Of a stretch of 64,000 nucleotides of DNA, positions 21,377 through 32,164 are shown in pieces; position 1 is the stretch's first letter; each line of letters begins with the position of its first letter. The stretch lies in the NCBI GenBank assembly GCA_022494885.1, contig JAGVSM010004959.1, positions 1 to 64,000 on the forward strand, written 5' to 3'. Under the pieces are notes generated by a model. The model did not search any database. It was not told the DNA's origin and saw only the letters and a program-made list of their open reading frames with translations. The position numbers and the translations under genes were made by a program. Origin of the DNA: Micrasema longulum. Lineage: Eukaryota; Arthropoda; Insecta; Trichoptera; Brachycentridae.

Positions 21377-21574
21377 ACATTATACTAGACATCTACGCCC
21401 TGTTTGTTACGCTCACCTGAAGAAATAACTATTGCGCTACTAAATCTGTCAGAAAAATAAAGTCAATTATAATCAAGTGTTTTTTCTAATTTGCGACTTA
21501 CACGACTTAAGCTCCAGAACCAAAAGGACGAAACAAGCGCCTGCCTGTCGTCTGGTGAGTGGCACGATAACCTC

Positions 21575-21607
<33 letters not shown>
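21575..21607. repeat. (TA)n microsatellite
   Basis: About 16 uninterrupted AT units. Confidence 0.95.
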
Positions 21608-21611
<4 letters not shown>

Positions 21612-21639
21612 TGACCCGTAGGGCAGTGATATTACGTTA

Positions 21640-21775
21640 AGATATTACGCTGCAGCAGTTTGCACTCACTCAAAAGATTACAGAATTTCTTGCCAGTTAA
21701 TGTTAAGCAAACATTAGTCCAGAGCTTACTTCTTCCACTCCTCGACTATGCGGATGTATGTTTTCTGGGCACAGG
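21640..21775 (+). mobile_element. Non-LTR reverse-transcriptase fragment
   Basis: The plus frame reads TLVQSLLLPLLDYADVCF, the 'LV.S.L..LLDYADV' block of Jockey polymerases. It meets an opposite-strand LINE at about 21775. Confidence 0.75.
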
Positions 21776-22310
21776 GGAATGGAAACCATAGTTAGTTCTA
21801 TGGTTATCGGTATGAAAGAGTACGTTTCGTCTGAGGTTTCTAGTTGGGATATTTAATTTTATCGAGCTCAGTAGTTCAGGCGCATCAAAGAGTGAGTTGA
21901 GAATTTTAGGTAGGACAGAAAGTCGAATTTATTTCGAGGGTCTTGAAGAGAAGATATATTTAAGGTAGTTTCTAACTCATTATACGTATATTGGTCTCCG
22001 GATAAGCCCAACCTCCAGCCTATCTTTCTTAAAAATCGATGTTGAACTGATTCAATATTTTTGATGTGAACATCATAATATGGAGACCAGATAACAGAGG
22101 AATACTCTAGGTGCGGGCGGACCAGGGAACAGAATAGAGTTTTAAGGGTATTCATATTTTTTAAGTCAGCTGTGCTTCTGTTAATAAACCCAAGAAGTTT
22201 TAAAGATTTATTGATAACATGTTCAATATGAATTGTAAAAGAAAGTTTAGTGTCAAGTATGATACCCAAATCTCGTATACTAGACACAGATGATAATATT
22301 TCATCGTTCA
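21776..22310 (-). mobile_element. Jockey-like LINE, RT fragment (139-codon frame)
   Basis: The frame 22287-21868 reads LGIILDTKLSFTIHIEHVIN, KLLGFINRSTADL, then LVRPHLEYSSVIWSPYY and [13 protein letters not shown]. This is the canonical thumb and C-terminal region. Downstream it decays at 21776-21866. Sister copies are at 2240-2545 and 9736-9848. Confidence 0.9.
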
Positions 22311-22329
22311 GTGAGTAGTCGTATATGAT

Positions 22330-22430
22330 TGGATTTTCCAGACGAAGAGATGTAGATTATTGGATGAGCACCAGGTGCTAAATACATGGACAATGTCCGT
22401 TAATAAATGAATAAATAAATAAATATGTCA
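22330..22430 (+). mobile_element. LINE 3' tail
   Basis: ATACATGGACAATGTCCGTT followed by AATAAATGAATAAATAAATA is the complement of the tail at 56449-56490. Confidence 0.75.
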
Positions 22431-22479
22431 AGATTACGTTGCACTAATAAGTTCAATATGAAAAAGGAATCAATGAGCT

Positions 22480-22870
22480 ACGTACCATTTGCAACAGAGC
22501 CAAGCGACTGCGGGCGTATCGACATGCCGGCGCATATTTAACGACATAAAACGATAATATTTATAATTCCGTGACGCAGCCGACTATCGCCGCAGCTTAA
22601 TTTAGTTCCAATTCGTGAACTTTGATATGAATCCATTCGGTCACGGCTGTCATTGGCGTCTTCGGCTTCAATACCAGTGTAAATAGATTGCCGATTGCTG
22701 GACTAGACGTAGGTATTGCTGAAAATCGCAATTATTCAATGTCACGCTTAGTTTCACAATTTTAATTGACAATTTTTCCCGAATGTATTTCACTTGAGTT
22801 TTCGCGCGCGCGCGCAACACGGCAAACATTGGACAGGACAATATTGTATCATTCATATTTAAGGCAATAT
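22480..22870. other. GC-elevated non-coding island
   Basis: About 200 bp around 22490-22690 have much higher GC and CpG content than the flanks (CGACTGCGGGCGTATCGACA, GACGCAGCCGACTATCGCCG), plus a CG-repeat run at 22802-22817. No frame or homology was recognised. It might be a regulatory element or an old exon. Confidence 0.3.
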
Positions 22871-23115
22871 TTTGCAAAATAATGTAACCTTGTAAGAACG
22901 TCGTTAATAATTAGGTTTATTTTAGTTTTAAAGCTGATTTTAAATATTAATGTTAATTTATGTGTCAAGCATTGTATTAAAAAAATAAATTAACACGCCA
23001 GATATGAATGATTTTTCGTGTGTCAATATAAATAACTTCTTTGACGTTACTACAAAGTTATGTCGTCACTTTTTCTGATAAATGTCATTCTAATCCAGCT
23101 ATATTTTAAGGACTA
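22868..23115 (+). repeat. Dispersed repeat E, copy 2
   Basis: Matches the complement of 440-672 and the direct copy 26100-26335. Confidence 0.75.
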
Positions 23116-23129
23116 TAGTAGGCAGTAAT

Positions 23130-24060
23130 ATTTATTTATTTATTTATTTATTTATTTATATACGGCATTTCTGCCATTTACATATATGTGGTATAAAGAG
23201 TGCTTAGAAATAAAAATATTAAAAATAAAAAAAATCGAGTATGAAATATTAATATACTCGTACTGTACACATTATTAATTACTTGAAATACATAAATATT
23301 TTAAAGAAATTATACAATAACAAAATACATTAATCAATCAAATTATAACTATTCCAACCCAATCTTCTGAAGATGATTTGCTCTTTTTGATAAAAATATT
23401 ATGGTCACTTTATTTTTTTAAGTTAGACAGAGATAAACTAAATATATCAAAATGTGATGCATATTCATTCCCGGTATTCTGTAATCTAACAATAGGTGAG
23501 TTATATTGAGCTACCGTTCGACAATTTTGACAATAAAATATTGTAGATGTTCTCCTTAATCTAGGTGGTACATAGAATGAAATCAATTTCAGTAGATCAG
23601 GGGGAAACAAACAAACATTAGTTTTATTATTTTATATAAAGTCATAAGATCGGTCGATGTTCTTCGTTCTTGCAATTTAGTTAATTTAAGAGAGTCTAAA
23701 ATGTTGTTATAATTTAATTGATTAGTAGAAAAACCCATCTTAAAATTAATATATCTAAGAAATTTATTCTGAATTCTCTCAATAGAATCTGAGAAAGTGA
23801 TTTGATAAGGTGACCATATTGGAGAATTATAATCTAGTTGGCTTCTAACAAGAGATGTGTAAAGATATTTTAATGTGTTTATATTATTAAAATCTTTTCC
23901 GGTTCTAAGTACAAATCCTAATAATTTTACAGCTTTGTTAGATATTTTATAATGTGCTCTTTAAATAATAATTTTGAATCGAACAAAACACCCAGATCGC
24001 TCACGGTAGAAACATCAGTAATTTTAATTTGATTTAACATGTAATATAATTGTTTATTTA
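23130..24060 (-). mobile_element. Jockey-like LINE (family J1), RT C-terminal third and 3' UTR
   Basis: The TAAA tail lies at 23131-23160 and the UTR to 23400. The minus frames contain STIFYCQNCRTVAQYNSPIV, RLQNTGNEYASHFDIFSLSL and, farther upstream, a broken polymerase with SLVRSQLDYNSPIW-type sequence around 23830-23860. Several frameshifts are present. The 3' UTR matches 11280-11563. Confidence 0.82.
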
Positions 24061-24063
24061 GCA

Positions 24064-24769
24064 TAAAAATGTCTGCCTTAAAACAGGTTGTACCTAGTTA
24101 GGCAGACTCGACATGATTCAGAGAAATCTATTACATAAGTGTGTATGTACTTGATAAATAAATTGTTATTTGAAATGTTTGATAACAAAGTTAATGCTTT
24201 AAGGCTGTAGTCATACGATTTTGCCATTTTAAAACGAATGTTTTTTTTTAATCGCGCAATAATAATAATAATAAAAAATTAGATAAAAACAATAATTTTT
24301 AAACGTATTTTTCATAGAATTAAGAACAGTCTAGAAACCGCATACGCACATCAAACAGAAGGCGACTCAACTACTCATAAATGAGTAAAAATATTCAATA
24401 TGTTAACCCGAACATTGCAAAACCATGGCCCGGATTCAATTTAATACATTTGTGTAATAAATTTACTAGTAGGTAGAGTAATGTCATTGTTTATTTTTGC
24501 GTAAAAATGTCTGCCTTAAAACAGGTTGTACCTAGTTAGGCAGACTGGACACGATCCAGAGAAATCTATTACCTAAGTGTGTATGTACTTGATAAAGAAA
24601 TTGTTATTTGAAATGTTTCATTACAAAGTTAAGGCTGTAGTCTGAAAAAACGAACGCAAAATAAGGAAATTATACGATTTTGCCATTTTAAAACGAATGT
24701 TTTTTTCAATCGCGCAATAATAATAAAAAAAATAAAAAATAAAAAAATTGGATAAAAACAATATTTTTT
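24064..24769 (+). repeat. Local direct duplication, two ~240-280-bp copies
   Basis: Copy 1 (24064-24302) and copy 2 (24486-24769) share GTCTGCCTTAAAACAGGTTG, the GGCAGAC inverted end, and CATTTTAAAACGAATG near their 3' parts. They are separated by a 180-bp spacer holding a THAP-element end (24305-24385). Copy 2 has a 30-bp insertion relative to copy 1. The AAATCTATTAC part recurs on the minus strand at 960-985. Confidence 0.75.
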
Positions 24770-24832
24770 TCAGGTCATAAGCCCTGTAAATGCCTAGACT
24801 TCCATATTCCCTTCTCAAAAATGTTTTTTGAG
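24770..24832 (-). repeat. Repeat family A scrap
   Basis: CAGGTCATAAGCCCTGTAAA and TTCCCTTCTCAAAAATG match the arm. Confidence 0.8.
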
Positions 24833-24837
24833 TTGCA

Positions 24838-24895
24838 ATAAGTTTCTATGTCTACCGGTTCGAGACGTACGCGACTCTTTGTCAGGACGCCAATG
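24838..24895 (-). mobile_element. Penelope-like 3' end with degraded hammerhead-like motif
   Basis: The minus strand reads GTCCTGACAAAGAGTCGCGT and then ACGTCTCGAACCGGTAGAC. Compared with the intact motif at 44446-44500, the CUGAnGA box has one change, GAAA has lost an A, and stem II is mismatched. Confidence 0.6.
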
Positions 24896-25151
24896 AGGAA
24901 CTTCAGCCCTACGGGAAATTGGATACAAAAAATGTTTTCTTACGGGGGGTAAAAATTAAAGCATTAAATTGTACTGCAAAGTTTCTTGAAAATGTACAGA
25001 AAAAATAATAAAAACTTTTTTGATAAAAACGCACTACTTTAAATGACGTCACTGGTTCATGTTAATCAACCTATGATCTGAGAGCTATGGAAGATTTCCG
25101 GTCTGCTTGTCGCTTCTGGACCAATAGGAAGAACTGAATGGGAATAAGCGG

Positions 25152-25335
25152 AAATGAACCTCTGACGTCACACGCGGAGTTATTTCAGAAATACAAAACT
25201 TTGAAAAATCGTAGCGCCGATAATACGATATGTAAAAATAAAAAAATAAAAAATTGACTTAGTTTAACAGTCTATTAACGAATAAAACATTTGTAAAAAA
25301 AAACACTGAACTTCCTAATTAAACCTACATGCAAA
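25152..25335 (+). repeat. Repeat D, copy 2
   Basis: Nearly identical to 7422-7590, including AATCGTAGC and CCGATAATACGATAT. The class is unknown. It contains a TGACGTCA palindrome at 25163. Confidence 0.65.
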
Positions 25336-25880
25336 AACTACTTTACATCTTCCTTTTTATACAAATAAGAATATCTTAATAATAAAGATATTTTTTTAAT
25401 ATTTATAATTCGGGTGTTCACCAATTAAAATGCAATTCGTGTCCACCACTTACACATGTAATATTTAGTAAGCTGGTGGTAAAAATTACGTACTCCACAG
25501 GATGTAATATAACTTGAGCTCTGATGCATTTGGCACTTAGCCATCTAGTAAAGCCCCCTGGGACTGATATTAACATCTTACTCTATGCAGAAATCATGTA
25601 TTTTCGAAAAGGGTAGTCTATAGTATGCACTTGAAAACCATATGCTTCAGTGCGTGAGAAATGTAATTTTGCGGTAATCTCAAGATGTCGGAAAAATAAA
25701 TGTACCTATTTTTTGTATCAAACTTACCCCTCCAAAGGACCAAAATTTGCATTATTTAAATCCATACTAAGTCCTTTAGAAGGACAATTAGAGATATAAT
25801 CTTACGCCGTTACTACTCTAGTACGACGTTATACTTATAGTACTTAAAATTTAGCTTGATTAAAATGACAGCTGCCAAAC
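25336..25880. other. No gene seen
   Basis: Mixed AT-rich sequence. A repeat-E-like scrap (TTGATTAAAATGACAGCTG) lies at 25856-25885. Nothing else could be assigned. Confidence 0.35.
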
Positions 25881-25887
25881 TAATGTC

Positions 25888-26098
25888 ACTAGTGATGGGA
25901 AATTACTGATCACCGATCATGTACCGATCAAATCGATTTTTTCAGTTTTTTCATACAAACATGAAACTCTGTTTCCGGAAATTGATATAAAAACGTAAAA
26001 TCAAGCCTATTTTAGTGTGTTTAAGACCAAAAAATAAGACATTTATACTTTTTTTCATTCGATCAATTTACATTGATCAATTTGTCCCATCTCCTAAC
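25888..26098. mobile_element. Small hAT-like MITE, ~205 bp (tentative)
   Basis: GTGATGGGAAATTACTGATC on the left is roughly complementary to GATCAATTTGTCCCATCTCC on the right, with further GATCAAT motifs inside each end. The TIRs are imperfect. Confidence 0.45.
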
Positions 26099-26099
26099 C

Positions 26100-26335
26100 T
26101 TTTTGCAAAATGATGTAACCACAAGGTTACAAAAGAACGTCGTTAATAATTAGGATTATTTTTATTTTTTTATTTATATGTTAAGTATTGTATAAAAAAA
26201 ATAAATGAACATACAAGATACGAATGATTTTTCGTGTCAATATAAATCACTCCTTAGACGTCACTACAAAGTTATGTCGTCACTTTTGCTGACAACTGTC
26301 ATTCTAATCAAGATATATTTTAAGGAGTATGGTTA
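26100..26335 (+). repeat. Dispersed repeat E, copy 3
   Basis: Matches 22868-23115 (+) and 440-672 (-), including GTTATGTCGTCACTTTTGCT and ATGATTTTTCGTGTCAATAT. Confidence 0.75.
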
Positions 26336-26449
26336 AATAACGCAGCTTCCAAGTGTAGGAGAATTGCTTTGTCTTTTGAATAATAAATGAAAACACGAAA
26401 TCTTTGTGTATAGTTGATTGATCTGGTGGACTTCAAATAATCATTCTCT

Positions 26450-26535
26450 AGCCATAAGCCCGGTAAATGCATAGACTTCCATATTCCCTTCTCAAAAATG
26501 TTTTCCCTCTCTGTTGAAATAAATTTAAAATTATT
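26450..26535 (-). repeat. Repeat family A scrap
   Basis: GCATAGACTTCCATATTCCC and CTCAAAAATGTTTTCCCTCT match the arm. Confidence 0.8.
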
Positions 26536-27285
26536 GTACATTATTTGAGACATAAGTCCCAACTCCATGGGACTTAAAGTCCTGTGTTGAGATGGGACGA
26601 GCGATTAGTTGACACAGTCACGTGAGTATATCACCATGAATATAGGATCAGAAACATAAAAAAAAAAAATTATTGGTAAACAGTAAACTCAAACATTTGG
26701 AAAATCATTAAGGAGTTTCGTACTCAAATCCTCCCACTAAGGAAAATGTAGTCCTTAACTACTTTCTTGAAAATAATTTTGTCCTTGAGAGCTTAATACG
26801 CTCTTCCAAAATTCAAAATATTGAACACTCTCGGTGCGATAAATGAGAGATGTCTCTGAGCAAAAGTCGTACGGGTTTTGGGTATTTTTTTATATATTTT
26901 TTTTATTAAATTGAAAACATATTATACATAATTATATACAATATTCCCAAGGGATTTTAAAAAAAAAAACTCATTTAGGGACATACAGATAACAAATTTA
27001 TTTAAAGACGTTTTTACATTTTAAACTATAATATTATTTACAAAAGCAGAAAAATTAAAATTATGATATACTACAAATTAAAAAAAAAAAAACAAAATAA
27101 ACAGAATACTAGGCATGGAAATAAATTCAAAATAAAATCTTTTTTTTTAATTAACAAAATATGCGCACACCCAATACAGGTTATTTTTTTTTTTATCAAA
27201 AACGTATTGAAATTATGTATACAAGCTAAAAAAGTATTAAAAAAAACACAAATAACATTTAAATAGTTCATAATTCATACTCTGG
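26536..27285 (-). mobile_element. LINE 3' UTR, followed by AT-rich unassigned sequence
   Basis: 26536-26690 match 52538-52720 closely (GAGACATAAGTCCCAACTCC and GGTAAACAGTAAACTCAAAC). From 26890 to 27260 the sequence is A-rich and leads into the minus-strand RT fragment at 27290, so it is probably that LINE's 3' UTR. Confidence 0.5.
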
Positions 27286-27289
27286 GAAA

Positions 27290-27540
27290 ACCTCGTACGG
27301 ACATTTTGCTGAGATCTCTCCCCACTGTTCGACCAGAAGTGTGTAAGTGCTTCTTTTAGGTACAGTTGTCTCATATCCAGCACCTTCGTGCATTGGAACA
27401 GCTGTTCGGGCGCGTATGTTGGAGGGCGCCGAAATATTATTCTCGATAATAATTTCTATAAAATTATAAGAGACTTTAAAATGGATGCCGCACAACCCCC
27501 CCAGCCAGCTGTTCCATAGGTTGCAGTGGATTGAAACAGA
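27290..27540 (-). mobile_element. Jockey-like RT fragment with frameshift
   Basis: One minus frame begins TYGTAGWGG, the conserved '(L)TYGIIGWGG' block, and continues ASILKSLII. After a shift it reads FRRPPTYAPEQLFQ and then DMRQLYLKEALTHFW, aligning with the RT copies at 28260-28600 and 54917-55186. The apparent 75-codon frame in another phase is a shadow. Confidence 0.65.
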
Positions 27541-27607
27541 GCAAAATACACATTTCTGAGAATGATATTTAAATTATTTTTTTTCATTGATTTTTTTTTG
27601 TTTTCTT

Positions 27608-27845
27608 TATTTATTTATTTATTTATTGTGGATAACTTATATAGCGCCATTTTCGTAATAAAATACCTCAAGGGCGCTTTACATGGTGATTCTACTGTTA
27701 AGTTAATTTAATTGAAGCTTTAAATTTGTAATTTGATTAAAATAATTTATTTTGTTGTCACGTGCTACGGATTTATTCAAATGATTTAGAGAACAAGTGG
27801 GTCTTAAGTTTTTTCCGAAACATCACTTCACTTTCACAGCACACT
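27608..27845 (-). mobile_element. CR1-like LINE 3' end
   Basis: The minus strand gives the final FRKKLKTHLFSK-like codons and the UTR (GCCCTTGAGGTATTTTATTA, then GCGCTATATAAGTTATCC). It ends in a TAAA tail at 27607-27630. Confidence 0.82.
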
Positions 27846-27879
27846 TTCTTACAATAAACATAATAATAAAACAGAGTAT

Positions 27880-28835
27880 TAAAAAATAAAGCATAATTAC
27901 ATATCAACGAAATACATATTAATAGAAAAATAGTAAACAAAAAAATCCCACAAAGGCATGGCCTGTTCGTGGGTATACAAGAAAATGTTAATGAATTTTT
28001 GCTCCTTTAGTAAATAATGGACAGTTATAATATTTTGTATAAAATAATAAAGAAAAAATAAAATATTCTGTAAAAGATAATATGATTTTTTTTATAGTAA
28101 TTAAAAAAGGAAATAAAAAATATTGAAAAAAAACACAAAAATATTCCTTATTATTAAAGGGCAACAAAATAAATCATAGAAAAAAAGAGTTCATATCTTT
28201 AGTTTGAATCCAGAATAGTGCGTGTTTTTTAAAAGGAGTAAAATTTTAAAAGTTTAGAATCAATTAAATACTATCGTTAAAAAAAGAATTAAAAATTTTT
28301 GGGCCTTTAAAATATGCATGTCTCTGTGCGAGCCTCGTTTTACAATGTGCTATTTCTAACACACGATTCCTTCTTTGACTCGATCTATTTGAATTACTTG
28401 TAAATAAATTTTGGTTCTTAAATATATATTTTAAACATTTAAAACAATATGTTTGTCTTGGATCTAAAAGTTTAGCTTCTTGGAACAATTGGAAAGAGGG
28501 AAAAGTGCGATTTTTGTGAAGAATTATTTTAAATATAAATTTTTGAACAGTTTATAATGGTTTGATATGGTTGTTGTAAGCTCCCCCCCATCCAATTATT
28601 CCATAGGAAAGCGATGACTGTACAAGTGCATAATATACCTTTTTAATCTTATTTAGCTGGGCGTAAATACTTAGTCTTTTGAACACATAGGTTTTTTAAC
28701 CTATGTGTTCAATGTGTGTTAATCTTATTTTATTAACAATTACTTCAAAATGATTAGTCCATTTAAGTTGACAGTCAATGATTACTCCTAGGTATTTTAT
28801 GCACCTTTTAGACTCTATGTTTTCGCAGTTATTAC
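27880..28835 (-). mobile_element. Jockey-like LINE, RT C-terminal half
   Basis: The minus frames read QLNKIKKVYYALVQSSLSYG, then GIIGWGG, FKCLKYIFKNQNLF and RNRVLEIAHCKTRLAQRHAY. It is 5'-truncated with a few stops. A 34-bp hairpin at 28678-28711 interrupts the frame. Confidence 0.85.
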
Positions 28836-28859
28836 ATATGTCAAGATTACAAGACGAAC

Positions 28860-29005
28860 CCAGACGTTAACATCTAGTCATACTTTCATCTCTTTCAAAA
28901 ACCTCAAATCGACATTCTTTAGCAAATAACTCCCCTAGCATCTTCAGCATAAAACATGTACCACACGTTCTCCTGAGAAATCGCATTTCGACAGCGTGAT
29001 TTGAA
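28860..29005 (-). mobile_element. RTE-like LINE scraps
   Basis: TCTCCTGAGAAATCGCATTT followed by CGACAGCG is the complement of the 'MRSLRR' block in the RTE copies, and CTCTTTCAAAAACC matches its FERNE-type codons. Confidence 0.55.
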
Positions 29006-29099
29006 TTATTTACAGTAATTGATATGATAAGATAAAAACTCTGATAATTAAGTAATAATTTAATTTTTCTTGAGAACGAACTTAAACAAAAACAAATGA

Positions 29100-29210
29100 T
29101 AGTGATTTGCTGCGATTACGAATATTTATCGTAAAGGGAATCAAATAACCATCGACGTGCGTAAAAATATGCTACGCATTTGAGCGATCACAATTAACGA
29201 TAATGAAAAT
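29100..29210 (+). mobile_element. DNA transposon T1 fragment, diverged
   Basis: CATCGACGTGCGTAAAAATA and TGAGCGATCACAATTAACGA match the T1 left end. Confidence 0.6.
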
Positions 29211-29211
29211 T

Positions 29212-29938
29212 TAAATTTATTTCAACAGAGAGGGAAAACATTTTTGAGAAGGGAATATGGAAGTCTAGGCATTTACAGGGCTTATGACCTGTCATTGGCT
29301 GGTTTAAGTGGCCACTTTACACACTGTGAAACATTCACATTCTGCCTATGTTCGAACATCCACATTTCCTCAACTCTTCCATCTGTTGAGTTTTGTGAAG
29401 TAATTGTTGTATTACTACCTGGTAAAAGAAGAAGTATATAAATTGGAAAATTGTTTTCAGGCGTTGCCTAGTGTTGAAATAAATATAAATATTAATAACT
29501 CCCTAGAGAGGAAATCCAGTCAGTCTGCAAGCATTTGGACATACTCAAACATTGTTGAATTACTACCCGGTAAAAGAAGGAGTATAAAAATTGGAAAATT
29601 GTTTCCAGGCGTTGCCTAGTAGGTGATTTGGTTCAGCCGGATGAATCTCACCCACGTGATAAAGGTTTCAGCTCTTTTACTTCACAAAAGTCAACAGATG
29701 GAAGAGTTGAGGAAATGTGGATGTTCAAACATGGGCAGAATGGTGAATGTTACACAGTGTGTAAAGTGGCCACTTAAACCAGCCAATGACAGGTCATGAG
29801 CCCTGTAAATGCCTAGACTTCCATATTCCCTTCTCAAAATTGTTTGCCTATCTGCTGAAATAAATTTAAATATGAATAACTCCCTAGGGAGGAAATCCAG
29901 CCAGTCTGCAAGCATTTGGACATACTCAAACATTGTTA
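29212..29938. repeat. Repeat family A: inverted arm plus two tandem monomer ends
   Basis: A plus arm (29212-29400) faces a minus monomer (29401-29938). CTCCCTAG recurs at 29499 and 29880, giving a 381-bp period. The order of marks is the same as at 57285-58005. Confidence 0.9.
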
Positions 29939-30452
29939 AATAATGAACATGCTTAAGTTATCGCAGTCATAAGTCAACGCGTGTGTAATCTCTAAGTCAA
30001 CGCTCGTGTCGGTTTGTTTTTTGTTTTCCTCGTAAATAAATACAGTTCACTGGCAAAAAATCGGCGTTTACTATAAAAAAATAATACAATATATTGCATT
30101 TGCAAAATAGTAAGGAGTATCTAATACAAAAAAATAAAAATTAAATTACAATTACGACTGCTTTTCTTGACATTTGGCTCGCCAACCGCCGGCTAAATGC
30201 AATGAATAGCGTGATAAATAATAAATAAATAAAAATAGCAGTTTTGGAATATTTTCTATATTTACACCGGTGAAATTCGAGTATGTGATTGCGCAGCAGG
30301 ATTATACGTCGCAAAACGTAAATATTTTGATATTTAATATTAAGTGTTCACGGATGTTGCATTGTGATCGCGAATACGATAAACAAGCTTGGTGAGTAAT
30401 TGTTATCACGTCGCTTATTAGCACGTCGATAGTTATTTGTGATTGAGCTACT
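29939..30452 (+). mobile_element. DNA transposon T1, left end truncated
   Basis: From AATGAACATGCTTAAGTTAT through the shared interior (GCTCGCCAACCGCCGGCTAA) to the right TIR ending GTGATTGAGCTA at 30452. It is missing about 60 bp on the left where it meets repeat A. Confidence 0.85.
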
Positions 30453-30474
30453 GCTTGTAAGACTCAAAAGTAAA

Positions 30475-31275
30475 ATATAAGCATATTAACTCTTGTGTGG
30501 CTGTGATGTCATACGATACAAGACTTGATGTATCTCTATTTTTTTTTAAATTGTAAAGTTATATTTTTTGTAATCTTCAAATAGACATTTTCACACCGGA
30601 TTTGGAAAGTAAAATTTGTATAACGTTTCGAAGAATGATGTCCGCAAATACAGCAATACATCTGTAATAGAGGGAGCACGAAGATAGAACACATAACAAG
30701 GAAGACAGAGACGCTGTTTTGTAGCCAGTGTTGTGTGAAACAAATTCGGTCGGTTGTTGACAGTGATGGGGTAAAGGGCTAAATTATTATGTTTATTTTT
30801 AAATCAAATCTCCTAATCAATTTAAATAATGACTTTAATAAAAATACAGGAGTTAAAATCTTACATACAAATAATAAAGGGTTAAAAGTGAATAATATGG
30901 AAATATTTCACATTAGAAAAGCTTTAAAAAATAATGTTCCTTTGATCAATAATCAAACAACCTTTCAATATAGTCCGTTATGCGATGTTCCACTGTAATG
31001 GTCACCCTAAACCTACTAACTCACCCGCTCTCTCCACCCCTCTATCTGTTTTTAACTATTTCTCAAAAAACAAAGAATATTTTCATAATTTAATCAGTGC
31101 ATTGTTGTCCTAATCGGTGCATGTGCTTATTAAAACGCATGTCGTGATGGTTTTATATTATTGTGCAACAACTATGGTGAAGGTGTATAGTGAGTTTTGC
31201 ATGTTGGTTTAATTGGTGTCCTCACGAAGAGACAAGTACGTCTCGAAACCGGTAGACATAGAAAAGTCGGTAAGT
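30475..31275 (+). mobile_element. Penelope-like element 3' part with C-terminal ORF end and hammerhead-like motif
   Basis: A plus frame (30789-30998) ends VKILHTNNKGLKVNNMEIFH, then IRKALKNN and NNQTTFQYSPL. This resembles the C-terminal tail that follows the GIY-YIG domain in arthropod Penelope-like polymerases. The 3' UTR follows and closes with a hammerhead-type motif at 31221-31272. 30475-30780 also match the complement of 56400-57205. It is the empty-site counterpart of the SINE-bearing copy at 44.5 kb. Confidence 0.7.
31221..31272 (+). ncRNA. Hammerhead-ribozyme-like motif (one core mismatch)
   Basis: CTCACGA replaces the invariant CUGAnGA (G to C). Then come stem II GAGAC/GUCUC with a 6-nt loop, GAAA, and stem III ACCG/CGGU. 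The G-to-C change at the catalytic core should abolish cleavage. Known Penelope-like elements carry such ribozymes in their terminal repeats. Stem I pairing is not convincing by eye. Confidence 0.55.
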
Positions 31276-31389
31276 GGTTATATACAAATATTAAATAACA
31301 TTGTTTTATTTTATTTTATTTTATTAACATAATCAGCAAATCTGCCTTTTACAAACATTTATAATACTAACTTATTTGGCTTAATATAT

Positions 31390-32140
31390 ATATATATATT
31401 TTTAAACATAAATTTCCTTATACCTAAATTATAAAAAAAAATTAAACCTAAAAATTTTACAAAATTTATATTTTTTAAAATAACCTAATAATTATGCAGC
31501 ATATTCATACAACAAGAAAATCATAAGTACTGTTTCACACAGCTAGGCAAAGTGAAATGCATGAATAAATAAATACAATTACCATTCACCATCTTTGAAA
31601 AAGTTCAAAAGGTTTGTTCTATAGGAACAATACCCTACACTAAATATATCAGATACGTGGGAATAACTATTGCCGAGTTCATGAAGTCTATTTAATACGG
31701 CATTACAAGTATACACCGTCCGTGAATTGTTGCTACAAACGGTGGCACCTGTCTAGTCATTCTTCCAGGCACCCTGAAGTTGATGAGAGATAATAGTTTA
31801 GGGCAATTTGAATTTAAAATTTTGAATAAATTAAAAAGGTCTATAATTTTTCTTCTATCGTTAAGTTTTAAAAAAAATAAATGTTTTTAGTAAAAAATCG
31901 TAATTTAAAAATTCATGACTGATTCTAAGTTTAAAATGTATATACCGTAAGAATTTTATTTGGACTCTTTTAAGAGAATTTTGGTGACAGTTGTAGTAAG
32001 GAGTCCATATTGTAGAGTTATACTCTAACTGGCTTCTCACTAATGAAGTATACATCAACTTCAAAGTGAAATATATGTACATTTTTATTATTAGAGCAGA
32101 CTTAAGAATATGTTTATGTGTGTCATATTTCAAGATTATG
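31390..32140 (-). mobile_element. Jockey-like LINE (family J2), RT C-terminal third and 3' UTR
   Basis: The minus frame 32133-31861 reads MYTSLVRSQLEYNSTIWTPY and LKRVQIKFLRYIHFKLRISH. It continues after frameshifts to NRLHELGNSYSHVSDIFSV and ends near 31590. A UTR continues to about 31390. 13951-14290 is a 3' piece of the same family. Confidence 0.85.
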
Positions 32141-32164
32141 AATAAAAATAATTTGCAAGGTAAA

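Noticed and set aside
21776..22290. A live LINE because of its 139-codon open frame
   Set aside because: Its upstream polymerase is absent and the last 90 bp are shifted; it is a 5'-truncated fragment.
27268..27495. A 75-residue minus-strand protein
   Set aside because: It is an out-of-phase shadow of a LINE reverse-transcriptase fragment whose true frame carries the TYGTAGWGG block.
29691..29933. An 80-residue open frame on the minus strand that recurs in several places (e.g. 57757-57996)
   Set aside because: It recurs because the repeat A monomer happens to be open in that frame; copies differ by frameshifts with no sign of protein-level constraint.
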